64,000 nt of DNA from contig NZ_SLWX01000002.1 in assembly GCF_004340525.1 (NCBI RefSeq), positions 310,001-374,000 on the forward strand. Direction: 5' to 3'. The position numbers were made by a program, and so were the translations under genes. Each line of letters starts with the position of its first letter. Position 1 is the stretch's first letter. The notes under the pieces were generated by a model. It ran no database searches. It saw nothing but the letters and a program-made list of their open reading frames with translations, and was not told where the DNA came from. The stretch comes from Chromatocurvus halotolerans. GTDB lineage: Bacteria; Pseudomonadota; Gammaproteobacteria; Pseudomonadales; Halieaceae. Shown here one piece after another: positions 45,098 to 55,224 of the stretch.

Positions 45098-45940
45098 ATG
45101 AACAGCAATACGACAGTGGTTGACGGGATTACCATGAGATGGGAAGAGGCAGGTGACGGCATGCCCGTCATCCTGATCCACGGAATCCCGGCATCTCCCG
45201 CGCTATGGCGACACGTCGTGCCCCGGATTTCCGGGGCGCGCTGCCTTGCCTGGGAAATGGTTGGGTATGGAGCGTCCATCCCAGAGGGTCATGATCGTGA
45301 CATATCCATAGGGCGCCAGGCTGATTATCTCGCAAGCTGGCTGAAACATCTGGGGGTCGAGCAAGCTATTTTCGTCGGGCATGATCTCGGCGGGGGAGTC
45401 GCCCAGATCGCAGCCGTGCGTAACCCCGGCTTGTGCCGTGGCCTCTTTCTGACCAATGCGATTGGTTACGATTCCTGGCCGATCCCGAGCGTGAAGGCCA
45501 TGCGCATGGCCGGAGGGCTGGTTCGGCATCTGCCCGATTCTGTATTCAAGCAGGTCTTTCAGAATTTCATAAAGCGTGGGCATGACGACAGTGTACGGGC
45601 CGAGGAAGCCATCGACGCGCACTGGCCCAATTACAGGGACCATGGCGGTGCGGCCGCCTTTGTCCGGCAGGTGAAATCACTGGACGTACAGGACACACTC
45701 TCAATCGCAGGAGACCTGCCCAGTCTGGGAATACCTGCCCGCATCGTCTGGGGCGTCGCGGACACGTTTCAGAAAATCGACTACGGCGAACGCTTCGCGA
45801 GCGATCTCTCTGCGCCGCTGCAGCGGATTGAGGGCGGAAAACATTTCACGCCCGAGGATCATCCGGAAATTATTGCCGAGGGCATCAATCAGCTCGTCGC
45901 GGAGGTCTCCATTTCTGACACCTCTGATGGCAAGGCATAA
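45098..45940 (+). CDS. Alpha/beta hydrolase, haloalkane dehalogenase/epoxide hydrolase-like
   Basis: This 280-residue alpha/beta hydrolase has the oxyanion region ILIHGIPASPALWRHV near residue 25 and the nucleophile elbow VGHDLGGGVAQIA near residue 95. The nucleophile position is aspartate, as in dehalogenases and epoxide hydrolases. The catalytic histidine is in GGKHFTPEDHPE near residue 250. The substrate is unknown. It follows the peroxiredoxin-like gene by about 60 bases. Confidence 0.8.
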   Translation: MNSNTTVVDGITMRWEEAGDGMPVILIHGIPASPALWRHVVPRISGARCLAWEMVGYGASIPEGHDRDISIGRQADYLASWLKHLGVEQAIFVGHDLGGGVAQIAAVRNPGLCRGLFLTNAIGYDSWPIPSVKAMRMAGGLVRHLPDSVFKQVFQNFIKRGHDDSVRAEEAIDAHWPNYRDHGGAAAFVRQVKSLDVQDTLSIAGDLPSLGIPARIVWGVADTFQKIDYGERFASDLSAPLQRIEGGKHFTPEDHPEIIAEGINQLVAEVSISDTSDGKA

Positions 45941-46081
45941 TCGTCCCGCTATTCCTTTGTCTGTTAACGCACGGACGTGACTGTTGTCATTCCTCAACAT
46001 TGAGCCAGTCGATGCACTGGCTCTCCTGTGGCTGTGTCTTGAACAGTCAGCGGCCTGAATGTCGGTCATAACTACGAAAGC

Positions 46082-46267
46082 ATGAAGGACCCACCTATCG
46101 AGTTCATCAGGAAAGATGCCTCTGTCCACAGCCTGGGCATGCATACGGTCCCCAGGCGCGACTTCATGCGGAAGTTCCCGCAGACCATTCTTGAATCCCG
46201 GGTAATGGATCAGCGGATACAGTTCATGGGCCGCACCGAGATCAATGCCCTGGAGGCCAAGGCATGA
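46082..46267 (+). CDS. Small hypothetical protein coupled to the M24 gene
   Basis: This 61-residue frame ends with its stop overlapping the start of the next gene (ATGA), the main reason to accept it. It has no signal or membrane segment and I do not recognise a family. It could be the C-terminal remnant of a longer lost gene. Confidence 0.35.
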   Translation: MKDPPIEFIRKDASVHSLGMHTVPRRDFMRKFPQTILESRVMDQRIQFMGRTEINALEAKA

Positions 46268-47427
46268 ACCAACGCGATGACATGACCTTTCCTTTCAAGG
46301 AGTACATGGGTCGGCTCACCGAGCTTCGCACCAGGATGAAAGAGCGCTTGCTGGATGCGGTGGTGATCACGGATCCGGCGAACCACATTTATCTGACGGA
46401 CTACCAGACCACCGGCTACACCCACTTCCAGGCGCTGGTCATCCCGCGGGAGGACGAACCGTTCATGGTCACCCGAATGCTGGAGGAATCCAACGTCTGC
46501 GGCCGCACCTGGGTGGAGAAAACGCGCACCTACCCGGATTCAGGAGACCCCATCCAGACGCTGGTGAGCGCACTGCACGAGTTCGGCCTGACCGGCAAGC
46601 GCATCGGCTACGAGCGCAACAGCTATTTCTTCCCCGCCTATGACCAGGACACCATCCGTACCACAATGCTGGACACCGAGCTGCGGGACTGCTTTGGCAT
46701 CGTGGAGGAGGGCCGGATCTGCAAGTCGAAGCTCGAGTTGGATGCCATGGCCAAGGCGGCCAGGGCGACGGAGGCCGGCATGCAGGCCGGCTGGGAAGCC
46801 TGTGTCCCCGGCGCCACCGAAAACGACGTGGGCGCGGCCATTGCCAGCGCCATGTTCCGGGCCGGGGGCGAAAACCCCGCGGTGATGCCTTATGTCACCT
46901 CCGGACCCAGGACTATGATCGCCCACGCCAGCTTCGAGGGTCGCGTCATTCAGCCCGGAGAGCACGTGTTCCTGGAAGTGGGCGGGTGCTATCGGCGCTA
47001 TCACACGGCGATGATGCGCACCGTCGTGATGGGGGAGCTGAGCCCGTCCATGCGGCATGCCCAGGAGCTGATGAAACACACGTTGCTGGAGATGAAGCGG
47101 ATGATCCGGCCCGGCCTGACGGTCTCGGACCTGGACAATCTGGCCCGCACGATGATCGGCGATAACGAGGTCGGGGCGCGGCTGATTACGCGGTCCGGTT
47201 ATTCCATCGGCATCGCCTTCACGCCGAGCTGGGACGAGGGCTACATGCTGAGCCTCCAGCAGGGCAGCCCCCAGATATTGAGGGAGGGCATGACCCTGCA
47301 TCTTATCCCGTGGATGTGGGGGGTCGATGGGGACAAGACCGTGGGCATCAGCGACACGATTCATGTCACGGACAACGGCTGCGAGAGCTTCTTTACGCTG
47401 GATCAGGACTTCGTGGTCAAGCATTGA
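46264..47427 (+). CDS. M24-family (pita-bread) hydrolase, creatinase/ectoine hydrolase-like
   Basis: This 387-residue protein has the two-domain pita-bread fold: an N-terminal domain with ITDPANHIYLTDYQTTGY and a C-terminal domain from about residue 165. At the place of the usual metal-binding aspartates it has FLEVGGCYRRYHTAMMRTV, with Glu/Tyr/His. That points to the metal-free creatinase or ectoine hydrolase (DoeA) branch rather than an aminopeptidase. Cytosolic hydrolysis of an amidine or compatible-solute derivative is inferred. Confidence 0.78.
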   Translation: MNQRDDMTFPFKEYMGRLTELRTRMKERLLDAVVITDPANHIYLTDYQTTGYTHFQALVIPREDEPFMVTRMLEESNVCGRTWVEKTRTYPDSGDPIQTLVSALHEFGLTGKRIGYERNSYFFPAYDQDTIRTTMLDTELRDCFGIVEEGRICKSKLELDAMAKAARATEAGMQAGWEACVPGATENDVGAAIASAMFRAGGENPAVMPYVTSGPRTMIAHASFEGRVIQPGEHVFLEVGGCYRRYHTAMMRTVVMGELSPSMRHAQELMKHTLLEMKRMIRPGLTVSDLDNLARTMIGDNEVGARLITRSGYSIGIAFTPSWDEGYMLSLQQGSPQILREGMTLHLIPWMWGVDGDKTVGISDTIHVTDNGCESFFTLDQDFVVKH

Positions 47428-47948
47428 GGAGGGTTGTCAGCTATTTGGTCACTCTATCTCGCTTATACATGATGTGGATAAAGGGTTGTGGTTTCCCCAT
47501 TGGGCAGTTTGACGGCGGTTTCTGGGAGAGAGCATCGGACCTTCGCCTTTCCTGGGTGTCACCGGCAACACCAACAGATTGCCTCCCGGATCTGTGAAGA
47601 GAGCCTTCATTTCCGCATTGTCGGCTGTTTTGCCGGGAGGCCCTAGCGGATCTGTTTCACCACACCCTTGAAGCGTGCGGTGGTTCCGGCAACCGGTAAG
47701 CGCCGGGAGCAACCCCCAGTGAAGCTGCTGGCGGGCGACCAGGCAAAGCGGATGCAGCCGTAGAAGCTGGCGTGGCTCGGTACGGCAACGCACCGACGCG
47801 ACGATCAACATTCCTCAGACTCGTGAAGTTGCTGTATTGGCGCGCCTGCAGATGGGCGCTGAACAGATAGTAGTGCCGAAAAAATCGTATTTCGACCTCC
47901 TCTTAAACAAGGTGGCATCGACTGCTTTTCACAATCAGGGAGACGGAC
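47428..47948. other. 520-bp stretch without a recognisable gene
   Basis: Frames on both strands are short and resemble no family I recognise. A minus-strand frame of 120 codons (47449-47811) has mixed character and no ribosome site. The region probably holds debris, plus the promoter of the following membrane protein gene. Confidence 0.4.
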
Positions 47949-48482
47949 ATGTCTGACAATACTGGAGTTGCTACAGGAATCGACGTCAAGGCAACACTCT
48001 GGGCCGCCTTCATCGCCGGCGCCGTATTCATGATGCTGGAAATGCTCATGGTGCCCGTTTTCATGGGGGGCAGCCCTTGGGCCCCCCCACGCATGATCGC
48101 CGCCATCGCTATGGGAAAAGGGGTTTTACCGCCGCCCCCGACCTTTGATGCCGTCATCATGCTGGTTGCGATGCTGATTCACTTCGGGCTGTCCGTATTC
48201 CTCGCGTTCCTGTTCGCGTTCATCGCCCGAGGCCGTGCCATTGGTATGGCGATTGGGCTGGGCGTCGTTTTCGGCATCGTCGTGTACCTGGTCAGTTTCT
48301 ACGGCATGACCACGATATTCCCATGGTTTGCCAAGGCACGTGGCTGGATCCCAATCTTTGCCCATATCGTCTACGGCGCGGTGCTGGGCCTGGTCTATGT
48401 TTCTGTCGCGCGAAAGACAGCTGAGGGCGTGACGCCGGCCCGGCAGGGTAATCCCCACTCTCAGAACGCAGGGAACCCATAA
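47949..48482 (+). CDS. Hypothetical inner-membrane protein with four to five helices
   Basis: This 177-residue protein has hydrophobic helices around residues 15-40, 65-92, 95-115 and 135-152, and a proline-rich loop (GVLPPPP) between the first two. I do not recognise the family. The stop abuts the isochorismatase-like gene by one base, so the two are likely cotranscribed. Confidence 0.65.
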   Translation: MSDNTGVATGIDVKATLWAAFIAGAVFMMLEMLMVPVFMGGSPWAPPRMIAAIAMGKGVLPPPPTFDAVIMLVAMLIHFGLSVFLAFLFAFIARGRAIGMAIGLGVVFGIVVYLVSFYGMTTIFPWFAKARGWIPIFAHIVYGAVLGLVYVSVARKTAEGVTPARQGNPHSQNAGNP

Positions 48483-49129
48483 TGAACATCGACACCAAAA
48501 CCACCGCACTGGTCGTGACTGACCCCCAGAACGATTTCCTGAGCGAAGATGGCGCCGCCTGGGGCCTGGTTGGCGACAGCGTCCGCGAAAACAACACCAT
48601 CGCCAACCTCGAGGCCCTGTTGACCGCCGCCCGCGACGGTGGCTACCGTACTTTCGTGTCTCCACACTATTATTATCCGGCCGACAAAGAGTGGCAGTTC
48701 GGCGGCACGCTCGAGCTCAGGATGCACGAGATCGGCATGTTCGCCCGCAGTGGTCCGCTGGACCTCTCCGGATTCGAGGGATCCGGCGCTGACTGGCTGG
48801 AACGTCTCAAGCCGCTGCTGACGGATAGCAACACCATCGTGGTCAGCCCGCACAAGGTCTACGGCCCCCAGAACAACGACCTGGTGCTCAATCTTCGCAA
48901 ACACGGTATCAGCAAGGTCGTTCTGGCCGGAATGTCGGCGAACCTGTGCGTCGAGTCGCATATGCGTGATCTGGTTGAACAGGGCTTCGAAGTGTTCGTT
49001 GTCACCGACGCCACCGCAGCCGCCATCGATCCGGAGCTTGGAGATGGGTATCAGGCAGCGGTGGTCAACTTCAAGTTCATTGCCAGCAAGGCCCTGACCA
49101 CGAAGGACGCCGTCGATGCGCTGCGTTGA
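48482..49129 (+). CDS. Isochorismatase-like cysteine hydrolase
   Basis: This 215-residue protein of the isochorismatase/nicotinamidase superfamily shows the catalytic triad: aspartate in LVVTDPQNDF, lysine in VVSPHKVYGP and cysteine in AGMSANLCVESHMRDL. Substrates range from nicotinamide to ureas and isochorismate, and cannot be chosen from sequence alone. It is coupled to the membrane protein gene before it. Confidence 0.85.
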   Translation: MNIDTKTTALVVTDPQNDFLSEDGAAWGLVGDSVRENNTIANLEALLTAARDGGYRTFVSPHYYYPADKEWQFGGTLELRMHEIGMFARSGPLDLSGFEGSGADWLERLKPLLTDSNTIVVSPHKVYGPQNNDLVLNLRKHGISKVVLAGMSANLCVESHMRDLVEQGFEVFVVTDATAAAIDPELGDGYQAAVVNFKFIASKALTTKDAVDALR

Positions 49130-49288
49130 CCATGCCGCCGACCAGCAATCTCGCACAGGATTATTCCGGCATGGCCAGGGTACACGAGATTTTGGGGAAT
49201 GAATAAACAGCAATGGAGTCCCCCTGGTTAAAGGAGGTTTCTGACCTATTCTTTTGGACTTCCCACGGTCTATGGAGCGTTCCCAGAC

Positions 49289-49630
49289 TCACAATGAGGC
49301 CCGTTTAAAGGCCCCGGGATTGACCCCGCCAAGATGGCTGTGCCGTCGACTCCGACGCTCCAGATCTTCCAGCACTTGTGACTTCATGTTGAAACGCCGG
49401 TCAGCCAGCGTCACTTCCGCCGTGTCGGCCTCGTGAATTTCAGTGGACTTACTGTCAAACAGGTGGTGAACATGATTTGGCTGTGGACGGCGCGCCGATA
49501 GTGGCAACCGCCTCAATGGATTCCATGTGCTGGGCAACCGCCAATACGGCAGCTCCTCCCAGACTGTGGCCCATAATGATACGGGGTGCTTCGTGATGCT
49601 CCTCCAGGAATTTGGCGCTGATGCCGTTGG
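49289..49630 (-). pseudogene. Fragment of an alpha/beta hydrolase-OsmC fusion gene
   Basis: One frame encodes EEHHEAPRIIMGHSLGGAAV followed by VATIGAPS, the nucleophile region of the bifunctional alpha/beta hydrolase/OsmC proteins. After a frame break the next frame encodes VHHLFD, then EVTLADRRFNMKSQVLEDLE, the linker to the OsmC part. Both ends are missing. Confidence 0.7.
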
Positions 49631-49650
49631 AAATCCATAACCATAAATCT

Positions 49651-49730
49651 GACGGTATCTGTAACATTCTGGAGACCGGTCACTCTAAGCTGGGTGGCTT
49701 GAAACATTGCGATTTGCAGAGAATCCTTCT
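49651..49730 (+). pseudogene. Remnant of ECF sigma factor region 4
   Basis: About 75 bases align with the region-4 DNA of the sigma gene at 16607-17206. The stretch TATCTGTAACATTCTG is identical and CACTCTAA follows at the same spacing. The conceptual peptide GICNILETGHSKL corresponds to DICNILQLSHSNL. The rest of the gene is absent. It now lies just before an SRPBCC-family gene. Confidence 0.6.
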
Positions 49731-49773
49731 GATGATGCAGCAAACTCACTCAACTCAAAGTCTGGAGCTAAAT

Positions 49774-50205
49774 ATGAGCAAAACCTATCAATCTGTCGTA
49801 ATCAATGCGCCAGCGGGCAAAGTTTGGTCGAAGCTTCGTAATTTTCACGACTTGAGCTGGGCTCCTGATGTCGTTTCCAGCGTTGAAGCAGTCGGTGACA
49901 AAAAAGGCGATCAACTAGGAGCCAAACGTATTCTCAACGAGGCTTTTCATGAGACATTGACTGATCTTGACGATGAAGAATACAGCCTCAGGTACAGCAT
50001 TGACGATGGCCCTTCGCCGGTTTCAAAAGATGAAGTCAGCGACTACGAGGGGCGCATTCTTGTTCGGCCAGTAACGGAGGGTGATGGCGGCGCCTTTGTG
50101 GAGTGGTATTCAAGCTGGAATGGCAAGGGTGAAGAAGCGGAACAATTCTGCCATGGAATCTACGTCAGTCTGCTGGGCGAGTTAAAAAAGAATCTCGAAA
50201 TCTGA
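49774..50205 (+). CDS. SRPBCC-family (START-like) small-molecule binding protein
   Basis: The ATG at 49774 gives 143 residues with the SRPBCC fold pattern: VVINAPAGKVWSKLRNFHDLSWAPDV at the start and EQFCHGIYVSLLGELKKNLE at the end. These proteins bind hydrophobic ligands in a deep cavity. No catalytic role can be assigned. The frame is open further upstream, but that part is the sigma-factor remnant, not part of this protein. Confidence 0.78.
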   Translation: MSKTYQSVVINAPAGKVWSKLRNFHDLSWAPDVVSSVEAVGDKKGDQLGAKRILNEAFHETLTDLDDEEYSLRYSIDDGPSPVSKDEVSDYEGRILVRPVTEGDGGAFVEWYSSWNGKGEEAEQFCHGIYVSLLGELKKNLEI

Positions 50206-50288
50206 TCGCAAATAACTGAATGTCGACACCGCTCTCACTCGGTCTGAGTTCGTCTACAAATATGGGCGGTAAGCCGAATACCTTTTAA

Positions 50289-50507
50289 GGTAGCTTCTAT
50301 TGCCTGCCGGACTTTTCGCGGGTCATCGAATCGCTCGATGAGGAGGACGATGACCAGCAAATGGGCGACTGGCTGCTCGACGAACTCGGCGTGGCCATGG
50401 TTCCAGGCTCGGGCTTTGGTGCCCCCGGCCATATGCGCTTGTCCTTCGCTGCCGACAGCGATACATTTGCCAAAGGCCTGGCACGGTTGCAAGAAGCGTT
50501 TTGTTAG
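50289..50507 (+). pseudogene. C-terminal fragment of a PLP-dependent aspartate-type aminotransferase
   Basis: The frame ending at the TAG at 50505-50507 encodes GSFYCLPDFSRVIESL, then LLDELGVAMVPGSGFGAPGH and MRLSFA, the C-terminal domain of class I aminotransferases with the substrate-binding arginine. The first about 330 residues are missing. Confidence 0.75.
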
Positions 50508-50621
50508 TGATGCGTTACGAAATCCCGAAAGAAGGAACTCGCTGGACGGATGGTCATGTCGCCGACTATCAATCTCTCACAGACTCAAGGTACGCGAGAT
50601 TTTCGGGCAACGAAAAAAAGT

Positions 50622-51921
50622 GGGTCTTCCCCAATCATGGTGGGTAATCATCGCGCCGTTCCGGCGGGATAAAGCTCAAGCCCACCCAGGTGGAAGTAAA
50701 TGGCATTGCGGAATCGTCGTTTGTTCCGGAATCCGCGGGCACGCACCTTCACCGTCTTGATGCGACTGTTGATGCTCTCCGCAAAGCTGTTGTCAGCTTT
50801 CAGGATCACCGCGTTGATAATGCCCCACAGGTACTTCTTGAGCGTGCCAGCCACTTTCTTCATGGGCGCAAGACGGCTTCGAACCATCCAGTTGATCAGC
50901 CGCGTCCAGCCCTTTGCCGCCCAGGTGCGGTGCTGGTAATGCCATAACTGTGCCGCAAACTCCTTCATGGCCCAGGCTCGGGCGGTTTTCAAACTGGACT
51001 GGCGCAGCGTGGTGAACGCCCGTTGCTGATGCCAGCTCATGTTGCCGCGGTTTCGCAGCCACTGGTACTTCGTGCCCTTCAGCTGCTGATCGCCACCTCT
51101 GACCAGCTTGCGATGCTCATCACGGCGGACCTGATCGACGCCTCTGCCCAGATACTGCGCGACGTGAAAGCGATCAAACGCAATCTTCTGGTCGGCATCA
51201 GGAATCGCCGCTCGCGTCGCCTTGATGTAGGCCGGCCACATGTCCATGCAGACAGCCTCGATCCCGTTGCGCTGCTCCTCATCCAGTTGCTCGTAAAAGC
51301 TACCAAGGCTCGCTGTTATGCGATCTTCGGCGACGTGCAGAACGGTGCCGGACTCCTGATCTGTCACCACCGTGATGTAATCGTGGCCCTTGCGATAGGA
51401 GGTCTCGTCAACGCTCAATCGCTTCGGTGCCATGGCCTCGCGACGCGACAGACCGCGCCTGACGGCCCGTTGCATAATGCCGTCCACCGCATTCCAGCTG
51501 AGGCGCAGGCGCTCAGCTACCGCACTGACCGCTGCGGTCTTCAGCCAATCGATGACAAATGCCTCAAACAGGGCGGTGAACCCACTACCGGGCTCTGCCC
51601 AGGGCACATCGACTGTCACAACGCCATGCTCCTGGCACTCCACCCGCGGCACGTCGGCCACCAATAGGGTTTTCAACTGACAGGTATCCAGGTGTCGCCA
51701 ACGTCGCCGCCGCTTGTCATACCTCGGGCATGCGGTTCCGCACTTGGGGCAACGGAGTTTGTCCCCGGCATAGTCCACTTCCACCTCGACTTCATCGTCT
51801 GCGAGCGAGACGTTTACCGAGGACACCTTCCAAGGCTTCTGGATGCCGAGTATCTGGCTGTAGAGCTGTGTATCTTTCATGCACACAAGGCTAATCTACC
51901 CACTCGATTTGGTGAAGGCCC
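50622..51921. mobile_element. Complete ISL3-family insertion sequence
   Basis: The element is 1300 bp with imperfect terminal inverted repeats of 25 bases (18 matching): GGGTCTTCCCCAA at the left end and GGGCCTTCACCAA read inward from the right end. It is flanked by a perfect 8-bp direct repeat AAAAAAGT (50614-50621 and 51922-51929), the duplication length known for ISL3. It carries a single full-length transposase gene. The clean target duplication shows the element arrived by transposition and has not rearranged since. Confidence 0.93.
50648..51886 (-). CDS. ISL3-family transposase
   Basis: This 412-residue transposase has the N-terminal zinc-ribbon and HTH region (LRCPKCGTACPRYDKRRRRW), the DDE-type core (LSVDETSYRKGHDYITVVTD, then VCMDMWPAYIKATR), and the C-terminal region (DNSFAESINSRIKTVKVRARGFRN). 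It appears intact and fills the IS almost completely. Confidence 0.94.
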   Translation of the reverse strand: MCMKDTQLYSQILGIQKPWKVSSVNVSLADDEVEVEVDYAGDKLRCPKCGTACPRYDKRRRRWRHLDTCQLKTLLVADVPRVECQEHGVVTVDVPWAEPGSGFTALFEAFVIDWLKTAAVSAVAERLRLSWNAVDGIMQRAVRRGLSRREAMAPKRLSVDETSYRKGHDYITVVTDQESGTVLHVAEDRITASLGSFYEQLDEEQRNGIEAVCMDMWPAYIKATRAAIPDADQKIAFDRFHVAQYLGRGVDQVRRDEHRKLVRGGDQQLKGTKYQWLRNRGNMSWHQQRAFTTLRQSSLKTARAWAMKEFAAQLWHYQHRTWAAKGWTRLINWMVRSRLAPMKKVAGTLKKYLWGIINAVILKADNSFAESINSRIKTVKVRARGFRNKRRFRNAIYFHLGGLELYPAGTAR

Positions 51922-51969
51922 AAAAAAGTAAAACCCTATTTCGAAACCCTATCTGACGGAGGCACGCCG

Positions 51970-52716
51970 ATGGACTTGAATGAACGACAAACCGCGCTTT
52001 GTGACCAGAACGGCACCGATTTTTCGGACCTCAAGGCTGTTTTCTTCAATTGCACTCTGCAACATCCCGATCAGGAATCGCATACCGCGTTGCTGATGGG
52101 CGCGTCTGCCGAGATCATGCGCCGCAACGGCGTTGCCGTCGACGACATCCGCGGTACCGCCTACCGCATCGCCTTCGGCGTACAGCCCGACATGCGGAAA
52201 CATGGCTGGGAACACGACGACTGGCCCGACCTGTGGCAGCGTATCCAGGCCGCCGATATCCTGGTGATCGGCACGCCGATCTGGCTGGGGGAGCAATCCT
52301 CGGTCTGCCGGCTGCTGATTGAACGCCTGTACGCCATGTCGGGACTTCTGAACGAGAAAGGACAGTCCATCTTTTACGGCAGGAGCGGGGGTGTCGTGGT
52401 TACCGGCAACGAGGATGGAGCAAAGCATGTCGCGATGAATGTACTCTATTCACTCTCGCATCTGGGTTACCTGATCCCGCCACAAGCCGACTGCGGCTGG
52501 CTTGGCGAAGCCGGACCGGGGCCGAGCTATGGTGACGATGGCGCGGGTCTCGACAATGAATTCACGCAGCGCAACACGACAATCATGACCTGGAATCTCC
52601 TCCATGCAGCGCGGATGCTGAAGGACGCCGGCGGCCTTCCCAATCACGGCAATGATCGCAAGGCGTGGTCGGCCGGGTGCCGGTTCGATTATGAAAATCC
52701 GGAACACCGAAGCTGA
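51970..52716 (+). CDS. Flavodoxin-family NAD(P)H-dependent oxidoreductase
   Basis: This 248-residue protein has the flavodoxin-like fold: LKAVFFNCTLQ, then ADILVIGTPIWLGEQSSVCR near residue 100, then GVVVTGNEDGAKH. It likely binds FMN and reduces quinones or similar acceptors. The IS inserted 40 bases before the start, so its native promoter may have been cut off. A GGAGG ribosome site remains. Confidence 0.82.
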   Translation: MDLNERQTALCDQNGTDFSDLKAVFFNCTLQHPDQESHTALLMGASAEIMRRNGVAVDDIRGTAYRIAFGVQPDMRKHGWEHDDWPDLWQRIQAADILVIGTPIWLGEQSSVCRLLIERLYAMSGLLNEKGQSIFYGRSGGVVVTGNEDGAKHVAMNVLYSLSHLGYLIPPQADCGWLGEAGPGPSYGDDGAGLDNEFTQRNTTIMTWNLLHAARMLKDAGGLPNHGNDRKAWSAGCRFDYENPEHRS

Positions 52717-52802
52717 CCGTGAAGCCAGGTGTTCGGGAATGCCGCGACGCTGCGGTGTGGAAACAGTTCGGTATTCCTGGATTTCTCTCCGGGATCGAGA
52801 TA

Positions 52803-54251
<1,449 letters not shown>

Positions 54252-54259
54252 TCAGATCT

Positions 54260-54694
54260 TTAGCGTGGATTAGACGATATCGCGTTCCCGTCCCGGGCAC
54301 AGCGCCGGTTTGCTGGCGAGACGAGGTCCCATACCGACACGGCAGCCATCATTCCCAGCGCGGTGTAGGTAATTTCGGTGCTCCAGGCATATCGGAACCA
54401 GGGGTAGAGTGACAGCAGCAGTAACGTCGGGCCGACCATCCCCAGTACACTGCGATGCCACTGACGGTGGCTGAACCAGCCAACCGCGTTCATGATCAAG
54501 ACAAGCCACGCGAAAAACGGTAACAGCGTATTGATGAACAGGCCTTCCCATCGGGCCAGAAAAGCGAGGCCAACCGCGGCACCGAGACTGGCGATTGCCG
54601 GGAAGCACATGGCGCACCCCATGGCAGAGACCAGGGCACCTAGCGAACCCATCTTGTCACCACCGCGCGTAAGCCACTGTGTGAACTGTTTCAT
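54260..54694 (-). CDS. merC: Mercury transporter MerC
   Basis: This 144-residue membrane protein has four transmembrane segments and the cysteine pair GCAMCFPAIASLGAAVGLAF near residue 27, typical of MerC. It brings Hg(II) across the inner membrane to MerA. merT and merP are not present, so MerC is the only uptake protein in this operon. The start faces the mer promoter. Confidence 0.9.
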   Translation of the reverse strand: MKQFTQWLTRGGDKMGSLGALVSAMGCAMCFPAIASLGAAVGLAFLARWEGLFINTLLPFFAWLVLIMNAVGWFSHRQWHRSVLGMVGPTLLLLSLYPWFRYAWSTEITYTALGMMAAVSVWDLVSPANRRCARDGNAISSNPR

Positions 54695-54739
54695 CGGGAA
54701 GTCTCCTGAGCGTCTTACGGCAACGGAACGATGGGTGTA

Positions 54740-54770
54740 ATCTTAGTGCCGTACCTGAGTACGGAGGCAA
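54740..54770 (-). promoter_or_regulatory. MerR-controlled mer promoter and operator
   Basis: On the minus strand, TTGCCT (-35, 54765-54770) and TAAGAT (-10, 54740-54745) are separated by 19 bases, the stretched spacing of MerR-activated promoters. The spacer contains the dyad CCGTAC-CTGA-GTACGG (54749-54764), as in classic mer operators. It drives merC-merA and overlaps the divergent merR start region. Confidence 0.9.
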
Positions 54771-54775
54771 GTGAT

Positions 54776-55183
54776 ATGGACAGTTCGCTGGAAAATCTGA
54801 CGATTGGTGCGTTCGCCCGTGCTGCCGGCGTCAATGTAGAGACCATCCGTTTCTATCAACGCAAGAAGCTGCTAACAGAGCCCGTCAAGCCTTACGGAAG
54901 CATACGCCGTTACGGCCGCGCGGAGGTGACCCGGGTACGCTTCATCAAGTCGGTACAGCGGCTGGGGTTTTCCCTTGACGAGATCGGCGAATTGCTAGTG
55001 CTTGATGATGGCGCGGGCTGCCGCGAGGCGCGCTTGCAGGCGGAGCAGAAACTTGCTGACGTAAGGGCCCGGTGCGCCGATCTCAAGCGCATTGAAACAG
55101 TACTCGTCGGGTTGGTCGCTGAGTGCGTCGCGACGTCGGACCCTGTGCGGTGTCCTCTGATCGCGTCACTGGAGCGGTCTTGA
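54776..55183 (+). CDS. merR: Mercury-responsive regulator MerR
   Basis: The ATG at 54776 gives 135 residues. The winged HTH shows [24 protein letters not shown] and the dimerisation helix follows. The three Hg(II)-binding cysteines are in GCREAR, AECVATS and VRCPLIASL, at the usual MerR spacing. It represses and, with mercury, activates the divergent merC-merA promoter. An alternative upstream ATG at 54731 would run through the operator and is unlikely. Confidence 0.94.
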   Translation: MDSSLENLTIGAFARAAGVNVETIRFYQRKKLLTEPVKPYGSIRRYGRAEVTRVRFIKSVQRLGFSLDEIGELLVLDDGAGCREARLQAEQKLADVRARCADLKRIETVLVGLVAECVATSDPVRCPLIASLERS

Positions 55184-55224
55184 TACGCTTTGATGGTTCC
55201 TTCTGTTAATCCAGCGGCTGTACC

